Origin: Anisus vortex
Taxonomy: Eukaryota > Mollusca > Gastropoda > Planorbidae
Length of the DNA stretch: 64,000 nt
Direction: 5' to 3'
Assembly: GCA_949126835.1 (NCBI GenBank)
Contig: OX421505.1
Coordinates: 9,811,783-9,875,782 of the forward strand
A program made the translations under genes and the position numbers. The notes under the pieces were generated by a model. That model saw nothing but the letters and a program-made list of their open reading frames with translations. It did no database searches and was not told the origin of the DNA. Within the stretch, counting starts at the first letter, position 1; each line of letters starts with the position of its first letter. Below are positions 35,830 through 48,911 of the stretch, in pieces.

Positions 35830-36519
35830 AGTGTTTGGAGTGTAACTTTGTCCTGTGCAAATAAAAAAATTGATTTATTTACTAATCACCTAATGACAAC
35901 TCACACTTTATTTAAAGCTTATGAGAAATCAGTTTAGGACGGGGCAACATAGAATACACACAAAGCATACAAGTAGACAGCATACAGAACATGATAGTTG
36001 TAGTATATATTGTATATTAGCAAAGTAAATTGTTGATACACCATTAGCATTTTAATACAAGCTTTTTATTCTGTATTCACACAAGACACACACTAAGTAA
36101 TAGGCAAGATCAAAACAGCCACACTGGGGAATTCATGGGTAACAACTTAGGGGACCAGCACTCTAATAATTTCAACTTGAGAAACAACACAACAGATAAT
36201 TACAACAACGGTCTTATAATGTTTATTTTGTGTTTTTTTTCACTAAAGCACATCATGAATTAGTTTTGCTAAATTTCTTTAAATATTTTCATATTTAATG
36301 ATGGCACATAACACCTGTCAATTGTTGAGTCAGCAAATAAAATGTTATGCAGCCTATTGCAACCTCCTGGCTACTGAGACCATTAAGATTCTAAAAACGT
36401 TTGATGATCTCAATTTCACTGTCCTCAACAGTGTTAGATTTACAATACAGGCCTACAGTGGCACACTATTATCATGGAAAAAGTTTGCCAACCCCTGGTC
36501 TATACTATAATATATTATA

Positions 36520-38880
36520 CAGGTACCGGTATTTAAATTTGCAGCTGTTGCTTTTTTAAGTAGCAATACACACTCACAAATAATTTTGTTTTTTAATTTC
36601 AATGCATAGACCTATTGTGACAAATCATGTTGGATGGGTAAAATTTAGTCTGAATATTGTATATATTTAAAATTGTGTTTATTATTCAATTAGAGTTATT
36701 ATTTAGTAGGCCTACTTAATTTTGGCTTCTCGAAGTTTCTATATATTTCTACTAGACCTATGCATTTTCTTTTAGATCCATTATAGCACTATCTTTACTT
36801 TACTTATATGTTTTAAGAGGTTTTTTCTAAATACTTAAACCTATATGTACGCAGGCTATTACTATTAGGCGCAGAGAGGAGTATTTTGTTGTTGTTGGTC
36901 TTGAAGATTGAGTGTTATAGAATCTATTGACCTACTCATAATCAACCAGACTAAGTCCTACTTGATCATTTATTTCATTCTAAATTAGTTCAATAATGTT
37001 AAATTATTTCAACAACTTTTATCGAGTGACTTTAGTGATGAGTGTATAATTTTATAATGAACCAGACACTAGACAGGCGGCAGAAGACCCGAGAAATAAA
37101 TTTATCAATCTGCAATTCTCTAGGGTTGCCACTACTTAGTCTACTACTACTACTTGTAGCCAGATTAGGCAAATATAGTTACAATAGTAGACTATGCTAC
37201 TTCCAAATAGGCCTAGGCTTGCTTAGCTTGGTACTCCATGGAATTCATCTACCAATCAGTTAGGCCCTAATCACACTCTCTGACTTGCACACAAGGATAA
37301 CCTACACATAGGATAGGCCTATATTTAATATTACATAGCCAACAGGACACAAATTAATTATATATATATAGCCTAAAGAGAGACACAAATTAATTATATT
37401 ATATAGGCTAAATTATATTATTAAAGTTATAGATTGCTAAATACTCACTAAATACTAATAGTATACTAATAGGCATATAGCGTATAGGCATACACATTCT
37501 AATACTAGTATTACTAGTAGGCCTACTAGCTTATTTTTATTTATAAATCTAAATGACTCGTATTTTTTAAGTCTAATTAATTATAGTTTGCAAGGTTTTA
37601 ATTATGATTTAATTTAATATTTAGGCCTATTGACTTGATTCGTGCAAATTGAAATCAGTCATGATTATTTTAAAAAATATTCCCTGCAGTCAGTAGGTCT
37701 ATAACTATATACATAAAAATATACTATACATGTATAAGTAAGTAGTAGCCTATATATTTAAAAATAATGATATAATTATCATATATATATTTATATATAA
37801 TGAAATGCTAAGACTGTCACTGTACTTACTGTAAAAGTGTAGACTGTAATCTGTATACTGTATAGTATAGAGTATAGTGTATATGGCTACTCACTGTACA
37901 TACAGTAGTCTGTACAATCCTACAGTCTACAGTTACACTGAGTTACAGTGTTTGTTAGCGTCTTAGTGTAGGCTAGGTTAGTAAGTTAGGTAGGCCCTAA
38001 ATTTGCCCTAAAACTAAAATAAAAACAGCACTAAAAATTTCGTGGGCTAAAGCAGGTAAAAATCATAAAAAAGGTAAAAGTTTACTAAAAGTTTAAAAGA
38101 TTAGGGCGGATTAGGCCGATTATGATTATAAAATCACATTAGTCATGATACTACATTGTCTACATTAGTCATGATTAGTATTAGTAATAGTAGGTACTTC
38201 GATAAAATTTTCAAAATTTTTCTAATTAATAAAATTGAAACAAAACCTATTTAGTTAAATGTAGTTTGGTATAGGCTTTCCAATGACACCTCATTTTTGT
38301 TTCTACGTGAAATATTAACGAAGTTATTAATTTTTTAAGTGTTCGAAAAAACAAGCCTATTTGACCCATCTAAATATAAAAAAAAAGTGTGACCCAAAAA
38401 CATGATTTGAGCTGTTAAAATTGCTATAACTTAAAAACCGTAAAAGATAAATGTATGAAATTTGAAACACTTATTCTACTATATATTATTTTTATTTTAA
38501 AATAGCTATTTACATAGGTGTCGATTGGGGAGGGGGCCCAGATCCTCGTATTCTCCAGAATTTAGTATTTTACTATTAAACACAAGTTCACCTCACTGAC
38601 CTATATATAAAATAAACATAGATCTGAGGTTTTTTACCCATCAGAAAGCCTCTTCACCCCCGATCCCCAACTGTATACAAATACTTCTCTAGACAAGGGG
38701 CGGCGCCACATGGGGGAGAGGGGGGGGGGGTGGTGAGAGACTTGTAATGGTATTGAAAATATATTTTTTTTTAGAATATTTAAATTTTTTCCCTATATTT
38801 TGGTAAAATGTATTTAAATAATGTTTGTAACATGACATGTCAAACCCACTCAAACATTCTAACATCATCCCAAGTCTAAG
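36520..38880. other. AT-rich intergenic stretch, no gene seen
   Basis: Rich in TA steps and TAGGCCTA words. A short pair of inverted G-rich/C-rich stretches (about 38515-38680) hints at an old MITE, but no target duplication is visible. Confidence 0.5.
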
Positions 38881-38911
38881 AACAGTGTGAGTTTGTGTGT
38901 GCGAAGGGGGC

Positions 38912-39020
38912 GGGGAGCCACTGTGAAAAGAGAGGGGGTGTTGGGCCCACATTTTGAAAAAACTATTTGGGGGGAGCCACTGTGAAAGAGGAGGTGGTTG
39001 GGCCCTCATTTTGAAAAAAA
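38912..39020. repeat. Tandem duplication, 59-bp period, two copies
   Basis: GGGGAGCCACTGTGAAA followed by a G-rich word and a GGGCCC(A/T)CATTTTGAAAA block occurs twice with period 59. It follows G-runs at 38695-38735. Confidence 0.7.
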
Positions 39021-39392
39021 AAAGGATTTTTTTAGCAGTTAAAAAAAAATTAAATTTGCAAAGGTTTTATAATTGAATTAAATGTTTATTTTATACCCCC
39101 CACCTATTTTTGAAAATTATCAACATTTCTATACTTGCCCATGTATGGCAATATATTTGTGTATTACTTCCTGATTTTGTTAAAGGCAAAAATTATGTCA
39201 ACATAATTTTTAGTTTAAAATTGAAAAAAATAAGGAATAAAAAAACAAATGGCAGACAGATTTTAAGTTTTTTAATGTTTGTTTTTTCGAGATTATAAAT
39301 TATATAAAAAAAATATAATAAACTAGTTTCTATTTAAAATGCTTTAAATCTTAAGTTAACTAGTTTTAGGCCCACAAATGATTTAATAAAGT

Positions 39393-39640
39393 AAGTAAAG
39401 TACCATTCGGACCAAACAGATCATAGGACTGGTGAAGCAGCGTTCACCAGTTTCTGTGACCAGGGCATAATGCCCATCCGCCATTACTTTACCTCAACTA
39501 GTGTCAGGTACCCATCAGAGCTGGGTAGACTCAGGGGCACCCTTATAAGTCCCGTGAAAAATCCTAGCCCGCACCATGATTTGTACCCAGAACTGTCAGA
39601 TCGCCAGTCGAATGCGCTGCAGCTAGGCCACCGTGCATCA
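39393..39640 (-). repeat. tRNA-derived SINE, full length
   Basis: Read on the minus strand it starts with a tRNA-like head (GCACGGTGGCCTAGCTGC and a degenerate B box GGGTACAAATC), then the conserved core (CTACCCAGCTCTGATGGG, CACTAGTTGAGG) and the CTGGTGAACGCTGC end. It is one of the two most complete copies in the window. Confidence 0.78.
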
Positions 39641-42284
39641 TTATTTCAATATAAAATTAACCATTTTTATTTATCTATCAGTTTACTTTATATTCATAAT
39701 AATTCTCCCAAAATTGAAATTATAATACACTTTTCTTTAGGCATGGATGGATTAATTAGTGCACCAGAAGCCGTAAGCATTTAAAAGATTAGCTCTCCCA
39801 GACCCCCTCTTTTTAATATTTATTTTGGCATGAAGTTCAAAAATATACTTTTACCATAAGTAGAACCACATAACAGTGTGCCATAAGTGTCATGAACAAT
39901 GATACATTTGTGCAATGTAAAATATTTTCAACAATAATGTGTTTCATTGGAAGAGTAGGCCTATTCTTTTTAATACAAACTTATTATATTAAAAACTTTG
40001 ATGTTATGTTCCCTATACTGAAAACAGCATGCAATTTGACTATTAAATGATTACTTTTCCACAATTTTTTTAATGTTGTATTTTATGAAATATCAATACA
40101 ACATTCTTAGAATGTCCATTATTTTATTAAAGTAATGGGCAGAGCTCATCTTATTTTTTTTCCACATGGACAATAAACAATTCATGTCTTATCAAATTTT
40201 CACCATATGTGATTACATATTTATAGGTTATAATAATCCTTATTTCTTAGTCATTTTTGTCACAAGGACCATGTGATTTAATTTTTTTTTACTATCTTGG
40301 AAAAAACAACATAGTGACACAGGTCTTTTTTAACTTTTTATATTGAAATTGTTTTTTCCATTCCCTTTTCATTAATATATGTTCAACTTGAATGCTAGAT
40401 CCATATGAAAAGCTGAAAAAGAAAAGAAATTATTTTTTTTATTGCATTTTAAATATTTTTTTTAAATATCTGTAAGTAATTGTTAATAATTTGGCCCTTG
40501 CAATAATATTTTTGCATTCCTGTGTAAAAAAAATAGTAATTTATTACATTGTCACTATAGTATACTATAGTATAAGACCATTTACTTTATTACGAAAAAA
40601 ATTGGCCTATAAGTTCTAGAGCCTAGATATTTTAATAGACCTTTAGACATATTATGTCCTATTTATCTGCCTACTAGTAGTACTAGTGACTATATTATAT
40701 GCTAGGCTTATTCATGGCCATATCCATATAGGCCTACCGGTACACTATTTACTATAGCCTACCCTATAGGCCTAGCCTACTTATAGATAGTTACAGTTAT
40801 TACAGTCCTATTATAATGCTAATATTGTACAAAACTACGCCTTGTCATCGCCTCCCTATAGGCCTATAGCTCTAGGCTATGCCTATGTATGGCCTATGCA
40901 ATGCTTTAACTATAAAATGACTAGGCCTAGTCATGACTATGACCTTTGTCCTGGCTATATACAGAGCCGTAATTAGTATTGTAGGCGCCCATGTTCACAC
41001 ATCTATGTGGGGGCCCTGTTCTAAAATTTATGTGGAGGGCCCTCGTGGCATCGCCCCTGCATTCCATAGGGCCTACCTCAGAAAATTGCCGTTAATTGAC
41101 TCATGTTAAATTCTGTAAAATATATAGGCCTAAATGCATTTTATGTAGCGCTTAGCTTGGTTGGATTAAAGCGCTTAAAATTTTAGGGGATACATGAATT
41201 TTATTTTACATATTCAAAAAAATTCTTTTTGGGATGTGTGGGGGCCCCTGTTCCAATGGAACATGTGGAATATGCCTAAATACGGCGTCCATTTATACGC
41301 GATTGGCTATTTTTTTTATATATAGTAGGTTAGTAGGCTATAGACTACAGTATTGCTATAGTTTAGGAGTTTAGGCCTAGTCATATTTCTCTAGTTATAG
41401 CCATAGCCCATAATCCTGTGCCCTATATTACTAGGCCTAACCATAGCTTTTCTAATATACATATACAATACTGAGTCAAAAATAACACGGAGTATGCTGG
41501 TTTGTTGTATTTTTCAGTTTATTTATATTGTAAAATGTAATCCTACTTTTTAAAAAATACCACGTGTTTTTTTGTAAATTGTTCTAAAAAAAGATATGAC
41601 CTAAAAACAAAAGCGTGCAAGTTCTAAAAATAGATTTTATCATCAAAGTTTAAAATATTATTATCTAAAATCTGATCCAAGAAAAAATATTCAAATTGAC
41701 TTCAGCTAATATATTTATACATACTAAATGGAAAAATTATAATTAAATTTTGTTAGAGTAAATTTGGCGATAAAATTTTTAACCAAAACCCTTTTTTTGC
41801 TATATGTTATATATAAAAACTTTGGAAATAAAAAAAACAACTTCTGCTTCAACGGATTTTTATGAAAATTCACATTTTGATGTATTTTAACATGACAAAA
41901 ACGAATATCGTTATTAAATTTTGTTAATATTAATAATAAAAAAGTTACACATTATAATTTAAAAAGTTACAAATTCGCCGACTTACCGATTTTTTTCCGA
42001 TAAATTCAAAGTAGTTCCAAGTGAAGAAAAAATAATATTAATAATGTTCAAAATGTCACTAACAAAAATAAAGCACTTTTCTGGGCTAAAATGTTGTAGA
42101 AAACCATTAAATATGAAATCTAACAGACTATGTGAAATTAGGTCAAAAAAATTTGTGATTCAAATTTTTATGATTTTTGGTAAACAAAAAAAATGGCGGA
42201 AGTGGGTTTTATCGAAGTACCTAGTAATAGTATTAGACTATAGACTAGTATAGACTAAAGGTTTTAGCGGCTTAGCCTAGGCTT
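39641..42284. other. AT-rich intergenic stretch, no gene seen
   Basis: Very low complexity in places, with dense TAGGCCTA words at 40650-40930. CAGAGCCGTAATTAG at 40972 and a partly complementary word near 41280 could be the ends of an old MITE; this is uncertain. Confidence 0.5.
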
Positions 42285-43693
42285 ACCGAAAGTTCTACTA
42301 ATCTAGTCTAGATAGTCTAGACTAGTCTAAGTCTAAGTCTTAAAAAAGTCTTCTAAGACTTCTAGGACGGCTTAAGTTTAAGTCTTTTAAAAGTCTTAAG
42401 TCTAAGACAGTCTTACTAAGAGTAAGAGTCTAAGGCAATTTAAGCCTAATACCTAATAGCCTAATAAGGACTAATGAAAAGGGGCTAAAACAAGTATTAC
42501 CTTAATAAAAATTTGGTAATTAATATTTTTAAACGTCTGCACATTCACAAACAATATAAAAATATGATATGCCTGTCATTGGTCATTGTCATCTTTTTTT
42601 TAATGCAGAGACAACAGGTGTAACAGCTCTGAGTGCTCTGAGCAGTCTGTGTCTGTGCCCTGCTGAGCTATGTTGATTATATATATAGATAAGTGGAAAT
42701 AAGGTCTCACTTTAAACTTAGAAACCTAAATATTAAAAAAACTTATGTATATATAGCTCAGTGATAGCATCCGTCTGTTCTCTACTGGCGACGGCGAAAT
42801 CCCCCTAGCAAAAGGAGGCCACGATAGCCTATTATAATATAGGACTAGCCGCCTAGGCAATGCATTTAAAGAGCCAGCTATTGCCCAGGCAGCAGGTCCT
42901 CTTTCTTCAGCTAAGCTGATACAGCAAGGGTCCATCTGCGTCGCAGAAGTTGCCAGAGAGATAGCGTACCGTGTTCGCTAAGTTAAAAGACTGTTTTAGG
43001 TTAGGGCATTTAGGGACTCCATCTCCTGATTTTTTGTTAGGGTTTACTTACTCCCATAGACTCTCCTTTACAGGTGTAGCCGCGAGACAGCGGTGGTTTG
43101 AGATCGGAGTTTCTCTCTCCTAGATGAGCACTAAACCTGTTAGGTTTACTGGTTTTAAAGGCACCAGCTTATATAGTAGCCCGCCTTCACCTCTTCTCCT
43201 GTTAGTCATTGTATCAAAATATCAATAATGAAATATTTCTATAAAAATAAACCTTGTTAAAATCCTAGAATTGGAGGCACCTTGTTACACTTTCCCCTCA
43301 TGGCTACGCCTTTTAGACTTATAGTCAATTTAAAATCTGCTAAACAAGTTTAGATTTTTAGACATAGATCTATATATTATAGCCGAGTGAACGTAGATAT
43401 TAAGATAGGTTTTTTAATATTTAGGTTTCTAAGTTTAAAGTTTGACACTGTTTTCCACTGATCTATATATGTTATCAACATAGCTCAGTCCTGCTAGTAA
43501 TGTGATCTCTGCGCGTAAAAAATAAAATGGCAAGCATATCATCTATTCAAATCTATTTTGAATGTGCAGAAGTTTAATATTACCAAACGTTTATTAAGGT
43601 AGTACATTTGTATGCCCATTTTAATTCGTCCTTATTGCCTTTTAGTAGGACTACTTGTAGATCTTTCGGTAATTTTTTACCTCCGATCCGTTA
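42285..43693. repeat. Long-inverted-repeat element, about 1.4 kb
   Basis: A left arm (about 42285-42750) and an inverted right arm (about 43370-43693) share more than 250 bp of imperfect complementarity, including ACCGAAAG, AAACTTAGAAACCTAAATAT and GAGCTATGTTGAT words. Between them is a 600-bp central unit shared with 22140-22520. A block of repeated CTAAGTCT words (about 42300-42430) has expanded in the left arm. Coding capacity is not seen. Confidence 0.62.
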
Positions 43694-43974
43694 TCAATAT
43701 AATATAATATTCAATATTGACAATATCATTATAATTTATAATATAATAATATAATAATATCATAAATATAATATTATAATATATGAAAGACTCCAAAGAG
43801 GCCACCAAATTGCCAGAGGCTGTAAATTGTAAATGTAAAAAAAAGTAGCCTATTCTTTCTAATCTAATCTAGCCAAAACTGGAAGCAGAATTAAATTCAA
43901 TTTCAAGTTATTGAATTGATGCTGAATTGTAATTTGAATGATCGAAATTAATGACTTAAGCAAAGAAGGCTAGC

Positions 43975-44945
43975 GTTATCCGCACGTGCGGATAACTCCG
44001 AGCAATATCCGCACGGTTTTAGTTTTAGACGTGAGAAACAACCAGAAATGTGTAATGTATACTTAAATTCACTAAAATTATGCATTTTTAAAAATTTAGC
44101 CATTATTTCAGGAATTAAAAACTGATAATTAATTAAGGAGCGTTATCCGCCCGTTTTTGGCCGTGCGGTCGTAAGAATAACGCCAAACGTTATCCTCACG
44201 GGTGGCCTATCTATAATGCCAAGCGTTATCAACAGACCTAAATTTTCGAAAAAAATTGTTAGAGTTAGGCTATACTTATGACTTATATTAACTTTTAGGC
44301 CTATAGGTTATTATTTAGGATCATATTCCTAGCCCTAACCGGGCCTAACCAAGACCATCGTAAATACTTACGACCCTAACAATAGCTACATCAGTAAGCT
44401 ATAGGCCTAACTATAACTCTAAATTACATCTAAAACGAACATCAATTTCTAACTGTCACTAATTGTGATTAAGACATAAGAGTTAAGAGTCAGGCTAAAT
44501 AACCTTTTTGTTTGAATTAATTATAAGATAAGATTACTTTATTGATCCAAACAAATGGAAATTTGACTTGATTACGGTAGGCCTACATAAATTTCGTCTT
44601 TCAATATAGCCTACTTAAAACAATATAAAGAATCATTTGTACTCAAGCACAATTGACATTCGCGCACAACACTAGGCTACATCACTAGACCCTGGTTGCT
44701 AGATCGCAGTTCTAACCACTGTACCAGGAAATCTTATTCAAAATGGATAAAAATAGTAATTAAAGAAATAGGGAAAGATAAACTATTATGCGCATGCGCC
44801 TGATGCACAGAGAAACCGTGCGGATATTGCTCGGCGTTACCCGCACGTCTAAAACTGTGCGGATCAATGCACATGCGCAGAGGAACTTCAACCGTGCGAA
44901 TATTGCTCGGCGATATCAGCACGTTTAAAACCGTGCGGATAATCA
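43975..44945. repeat. CpG-rich palindromic repeat element, about 0.97 kb
   Basis: The left end has a perfect 22-bp palindrome (43975-43996) centred on CCGCAC/GTGCGG, then ATATCCGCACGGTTTTAG. The right end (about 44808-44943) carries the inverse words twice (CCGTGCGGATATTGCTCGG and relatives). Words CGTGCGG or CCGCACG occur about nine times, in both orientations, mostly near the ends. No open frame fits a transposase. This fits a non-autonomous transposon with reiterated binding sites, but no target duplication is established. Confidence 0.55.
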
Positions 44946-45083
44946 CTATGAACAAAGAATATAAGTATACGATTTTTTGTTTGCAGTTCTAAAATTATGT
45001 AGGCCCTAATTATGTTCTGTTAAACAAAACATATTTAACATAGGCCATAGGGCCGCATTTAGTATTACACAGTAATACATCAG

Positions 45084-48064
45084 AAAAATGGCTTTCTTAC
45101 AATTGGCCTCTTAAATGTACGGTCATCAATAAAGAAAGCCTTGATAATTAATGACCTGATCATAGAGAAGTCACTTGACATCCTAGTCATAACGGAGACA
45201 TGGCTTCACGAAGGTGGTGATGAACCGGCAATTAGGGACATGACTCCTGCTGGCTATGTTTTCTTCCACCGTCCTAGGTCGTCTGGTCAGAGTGGTGGGG
45301 GGTTGGCTGTGATACACCGATCCTCTATTACGGTAAGGCTATGTAAAGTGATCACATTCACTTAGTTTGAATGCCTAAACTTTACAATTTCACAAGGCAA
45401 ACTCACGGTGCGAACTGTTGCTCTCTACAGACCACCGCCTTCTGCCACAAATAAACTGAAGGATAGCATGTTTCATGAAGACTTTGGAACGCTTGTGTCC
45501 TCCATCAGCAACAAAAATCTTCTCATTATCGGGGATTTTAATTTTCACTGGGATATTCAAGACAATAGGCAAACGTGTCTGCTTGCACAGCTGTTTGATT
45601 CTGCTGACTTAGTGCAGCATGTTGTCGAACCAACTCACAGAGATGGTCATATCTTGGACTGGGCTATATCAAGATCGGACAAAGCGATATTTGTTCAGTC
45701 AGTGACTGTTGATGACCTACTCTTGTCAGATCACTTCCTTGTATCGCTAACTATAAATATGATTAAGCCTGTTGCTCAAAAGATAAAAATTCAGGCAAGG
45801 AATTTAAAGAGGATGGATATTAATTCTTTCCGTAAGGACCCGTCTGAGTCTAAGTTAGTGATGTCACCACCAGATGATGTGGAACAGCTAGTCCTCTTGT
45901 ACAATCATACTCTCTCATCTCTGTTGGATACATACGCCCCAGTGACAGAAAAGTTTGTTAGAGACAGACCTGATTCCTTTTGGTTTACCCCCTCAGTTCG
46001 GAAAGCTAAGTTGGCCCGGCGTATAGCTGAGAAGCGCTGGAGAAGAAGTGGCATCGAGGTGGACAAACAAATGTTTCGGAAGGCAAGAAACAAGTTTGCA
46101 CAAGAAATCAGGCATGCGAAGTCTGAGCATGTTCAGGCTGTTCTACAGGCTGCTGGCACCGACTCTCGCAAGATGTTTTCCGTGGTGAATGACCTTCTCG
46201 GGAAGAAATCGGCACCCCTTGTTTTGCCTGACCTAAGCAGCGAGCTAGCTGCAGCAACACTGTGCAACTACTTCAATGACAAAGTTGAAACAATCAGACA
46301 AAGCTTTGGAGAACGTTGTGATTTGTCTGCAGTGGAAAATGTCTTTGTAGGCACCCCTCTAGAAGAACTATTTCCAGTTTCCCATGAGCAGCTGAGTCAT
46401 CTCATCATGTCATCCAAACCTACCTATTCCATTGTCGATCCCATTCCAACCAAGATTGTGTTGGATTGTCTGAGTGTTCTGCTTCCTGTATTGGTGCGCA
46501 TTGTGAATAGTAGCCTTCAATCTGCAACAGTCCCACGCCTCTTTAAGGCTGCAATCATAAAGCCCCTGCTTAAGAAAAATGGCATGGACCCAAATGATTG
46601 CAAGAGTTTTCGCCCTGTCTCTAACCTCTCCTATGTATCTAAACTTCTGGAGAGAGTTGTGTCTCAGCAGCTTGTACAGCATCTTAACAGTCATAACCTG
46701 CTTGATAAGTTTCAATTAGCCTATCGACCTGGGCACAGCTGTGAGACAGCCTTACTCCGTGTCCTGAGTGATGTTCTGTGTAGTGCTGACCGAGGTGATC
46801 TGACACTCTTAGTCCTGCTGGATCTCAGTGCTGCCTTCGATGTAATCGACCATGAGCTTCTTCTGTCGAGGCTTCAAAATGAGGCGGGCATCTCTGGAAC
46901 TGCACTTCGTTGGTTTAATTCCTATCTGGAGGACAGGACGCAGCGTGTTGTTGTTAATCAGGCCTCATCACAGGACACGCCTCTTACCTGTGGAGTACCG
47001 CAGGGCTCGGTTTTAGGGCCTATCCTGTTCTCTTTGTACACTAGTCAGCTGGGCAGAATTGTTGAAAATCATGGAATCTCCCGGAAAACATTTGCCGACG
47101 ACACAGAACTGTACAAGAGCTTCAAGCCTGATCCTTCTGCTTGTGGTGATGCTATTAGGGCTGTGGAAGACTGCTGTCTTACAGTAAAATCATGGATGGC
47201 AGCAAACAGACTCAAGTTAAATGATGAAAAGACAGAGGCAATTCTGTGTGGTTCTAACACCAGTCTCAGAAAGGTCGATATTGAATCAATCAAAGTTGGT
47301 GTCTCGGATATCCCCTTGTCCAACACTGTTAGAGACCTTGGGTTTTTTATTGACAATAAGCTTACAATGGTTCCGCACATTGGTACTGTGGTAAGGGCTT
47401 GTTTCTTTCATCTACGCGCCCTGGGTCAGCTGCGTCCTCAACTTAATAAGAGAACAGTTAATGCCGTAGCAGTCTCTCTAATTCAATCACGGCTGGATTA
47501 TTGTAATAGCTGTCTGTGGGGTCTGCCCCAGAACCAGCTCCAAAGACTCCAGAAAGTACAGAACACTGCGGCATGCATTGTATCAGGGATTAAGAAGTCG
47601 GACCACATAACCCCAGTTCTTAAAGATCTCCACTGGCTCCCTGTGACCAAGCGCATTGACCATAAAATTCTGTCACTTGCCTATAGCTGTATGGAAGGCA
47701 CTGCCCCTCAATATCTTCAAGAACTTGTTCCCAAGCATGTGTCCACTAAGGGGCTGCGCTCTTCATCACAGTCACTACTCAAAGTACCCAGTGTGGACGG
47801 TCATAAAAAGAAGTCATTTGGTGTACGCTCTTTCGAGTCAGCAGCGCCTTATTTATGGAATAAATTGCCTTAGACATTGAGGGATTCCAGAAAAAAAGAG
47901 TCATTCAAGAGAAGTTTAAAGACCTTCCTCTTCAACTAGGCGTATAGTTTTTTGTTTTGTTTTTAGCACATCCACAACTGAAACGTGGAACCAGAGCGCA
48001 CTGAGCATGCTAACATAGCATGGATAGGCGCGCTATATAAATCATCATCATCATCATCATCATC
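45084..48064 (+). pseudogene. L2/CR1-like LINE, endonuclease and reverse transcriptase, two premature stops
   Basis: One frame runs from about 45084 to the natural stop at 47937-47939, broken only by TAG at 45363-45365 and TAG at 47871-47873. The AP-endonuclease domain is present (ITETWLHEGG, IIGDFNFHWD, then LLSDHFLVSL), followed by reverse transcriptase with FRPVSNLSYVSKLLERVV, LLDLSAAFDVIDH, CGVPQGSVLGPILF and the catalytic KTFADDTELY, and a C-terminal tail ending in APYLWNKLP and FKRSLKTFLFN. The 5' UTR, ORF1 and the start of the endonuclease are missing (5' truncation). The 3' UTR ends GGCGCGCTATATAA followed by an (ATC)n tail. Codon use is more GC-balanced than the surroundings. Few lesions suggest a fairly recent insertion. 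Its 3' end coincides with the edge of duplicon C. Confidence 0.88.
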
Positions 48065-48074
48065 AACACAGTTC

Positions 48075-48235
48075 AGTACAGAGTACAGACTACAGAAGCT
48101 CCTTCTATAAATATATATATTATAAAGAAAATTATTGCCTCCTACGCCTACGCTCATCCATGGTCCGAGTCTAGACTTCAATTTGCATCTTTATTCATGT
48201 CTTAAATGATGTTAAGTTAGATAAAGGGCTACTGG
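48075..48235 (-). repeat. Rearranged LINE 3' tail, inverted
   Basis: Inverted counterpart of 19857-19968 in duplicon A, sharing the unusual TATATAT-interrupted hairpin. Confidence 0.65.
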
Positions 48236-48911
48236 TTTTCCTAGTTTGTTCAGTAATATAACATGAAAATGAAACATGTAGGCCTAATAACTGTTCTGTA
48301 ATGTAGGCTATTTAAAGTATAATATAAGATAAATCACCATTTTGTTACATTAACAATGTCATTTTTTATTAAATTAAAAGCTAGAAACTATTGAAAATAG
48401 ATCATCTCCTGGCGAGGTATGTAAGGGTGAACATTTTAATACTGCCACTGTATATATTGTAAATCTAAAACTGTTGAGGACTGTGTAATCATCACATGTT
48501 TTTAGAATCTTTCTGGTCTTCACAGCCAGAGGTTGCAGGCTGCTTCACAGAATCATTTATAAGACTTTGCTGATCAATTGTGTGAGCTCTTTCCTGACTC
48601 AACGGTTGACAGGTGCTCTGTACCATTGTTTAATGTGAAAAAATTTGAAGAAATTTAGCAAAACTAATTCCTGATGTGCATTAGTGGAAAAATGTTTATA
48701 TGACCGTTGTTGTGATTGTAGTAATTATTTGTTGTGTTGTTTCTCAAGTTGAAATTATTAGATTGCTGGTCCCCTAAGTTCTTACCCCAGAATTCCCCAG
48801 TGTGGTTGTTTTGATCTTGTCTATTACGTGGTGTGTGTCTTGTGTGAATACAGAATACAAATCTTGTGATAAAATGCTAATGGTGTATCGACAATTTACT
48901 TTGCTAATATA

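Larger units (their letters stand above)
28932..36455. repeat. Duplicon B (zinc-finger gene plus flanks)
   Basis: Same order and orientation as duplicon A, from the ATAGTGAGTGAG start through the 3' flank, the zinc-finger gene and its upstream sequence. In addition, the sequence left of it (about 22455-25084, excluding transposons) is shared with the inverted copy C (54660-55148) but not with A. Confidence 0.85.

Noticed and set aside
40972..41290. Possible MITE with CAGAGCCGTAATTAG at one end
   Set aside because: The other end matches poorly and no target duplication is seen.
45390..47380. Minus-strand frames within the L2-like LINE (e.g. 46410-46715, 47069-47380)
   Set aside because: They lie opposite an intact-looking reverse transcriptase frame and have no recognisable product.
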